Shown here: piece after piece, positions 63,948 through 64,000 of the stretch | Numbering within the stretch: the first letter of the stretch is position 1 | Layout: each line of letters opens with the position of its first letter | Assembly: GCF_036170895.1 (NCBI RefSeq) | Contig: NZ_CP108036.1 | Span: 2,046,001 to 2,110,000 of the forward strand | Reading direction: 5' to 3' | Length of the DNA: 64,000 bases | From: Streptomyces erythrochromogenes | GTDB lineage: Bacteria > Actinomycetota > Actinomycetes > Streptomycetales > Streptomycetaceae | The notes under the pieces: model-generated | Seen by the model: only the letters and a program-made list of their open reading frames with translations | What the model was told of the DNA's origin: nothing | Databases searched by the model: none | Made by a program: the position numbers and the translations under genes

Positions 63948-63976
63948 TTGAACACGTTCAGCCCGGCTGGCACTAT
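63948..63976 (+). promoter_or_regulatory. Promoter with inverted repeat at the window edge
   Basis: TTGAAC (63948-63953), a 17-base gap and CACTAT (63971-63976) fit a sigma-70-type promoter. TGAAC-AC-GTTCA at 63949-63960 is an inverted repeat covering the -35, the usual place for a repressor such as a TetR or MarR regulator. The controlled gene must lie to the right of the window. The 144 bases before it hold no supported gene. Confidence 0.5.
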
Positions 63977-64000
63977 GGATCCAGGATTCGCCGGCCGGGC

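Overview
The window is about 64 kb of very GC-rich DNA with dense, short-spaced genes, many GTG starts, 4-base ATGA/GTGA overlaps and few leader sequences. It carries a conservon (cvnABCD), a WhiI-type sporulation regulator, a coproporphyrin-dependent heme pathway (HemE, HemG/CgoX, HemQ) and a single-domain xylose ABC transporter next to a ROK regulator. Together these point to the chromosomal core of a Streptomyces species. From memory, the order from the DUF692 gene to the ROK gene matches the stretch of the S. coelicolor chromosome around SCO6008-SCO6045. No IS element, prophage, CRISPR array or rRNA was seen.

Layout. 1-10.6 kb: general metabolism (end of an M14-like peptidase, GNAT, DUF1707-FHA protein, treZ trehalohydrolase, M24 peptidase with LysR regulator, a CTP-synthase-like amidotransferase, tRNA-His, an alpha/beta hydrolase, a phosphocholine-type phospholipase C). 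10.9-16.5 kb: a tightly coupled five-gene set (thiolase-fold condensing enzyme, GT2 glycosyltransferase, adenylate-forming enzyme, cytochrome P450, NAD-dependent reductase) that looks like an OleA/OleC/OleD-type lipid or beta-lactone pathway with new partners. 16.4-20.2 kb: convergent cvnABCD signalling operon. 20.6-25.9 kb: small secreted protein, msrB, murC, USP-like protein, RibD-like reductase, zapE, osmC. 26.0-28.5 kb: a P450/ACMSD-like amidohydrolase pair. 28.8-33.6 kb: secreted proteins, a PhoX-like DUF839 protein, a polysaccharide deacetylase lipoprotein, an ABC-transporter fossil, an AIM24 protein and a Pth2-like protein.

33.7-38.0 kb holds the most unusual system. A DUF692/MNIO family iron oxidase with a linker and an extra C-terminal domain overlaps by 4 bases a TIGR04222-type membrane protein. 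That protein's last 60 or so residues are Gly/Ser with seven cysteines spaced every 7-8 residues. MNIO enzymes modify cysteines of ribosomal peptides, so the pair looks like a modifying enzyme plus a membrane-tethered, repetitive substrate. A secreted S33-type peptidase follows.

38.0-45.8 kb: heme synthesis (hemQ, hemG, hemE) interleaved with a DUF4349 lipoprotein and a CoA-disulfide-reductase-like flavoprotein, then DUF3000 and a whiI-like regulator preceded by a WhiG-type promoter. 45.9-55.5 kb: RNase D, fadAB beta-oxidation pair, LCP cell-wall ligase, APC permease, dxs. 55.8-60.5 kb: xylFGH sugar import with a ROK regulator. 60.5-63.8 kb: a magnesium-type P-type ATPase behind a long, highly structured leader. 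The last 50 bases hold a promoter with an inverted repeat for a gene beyond the edge.
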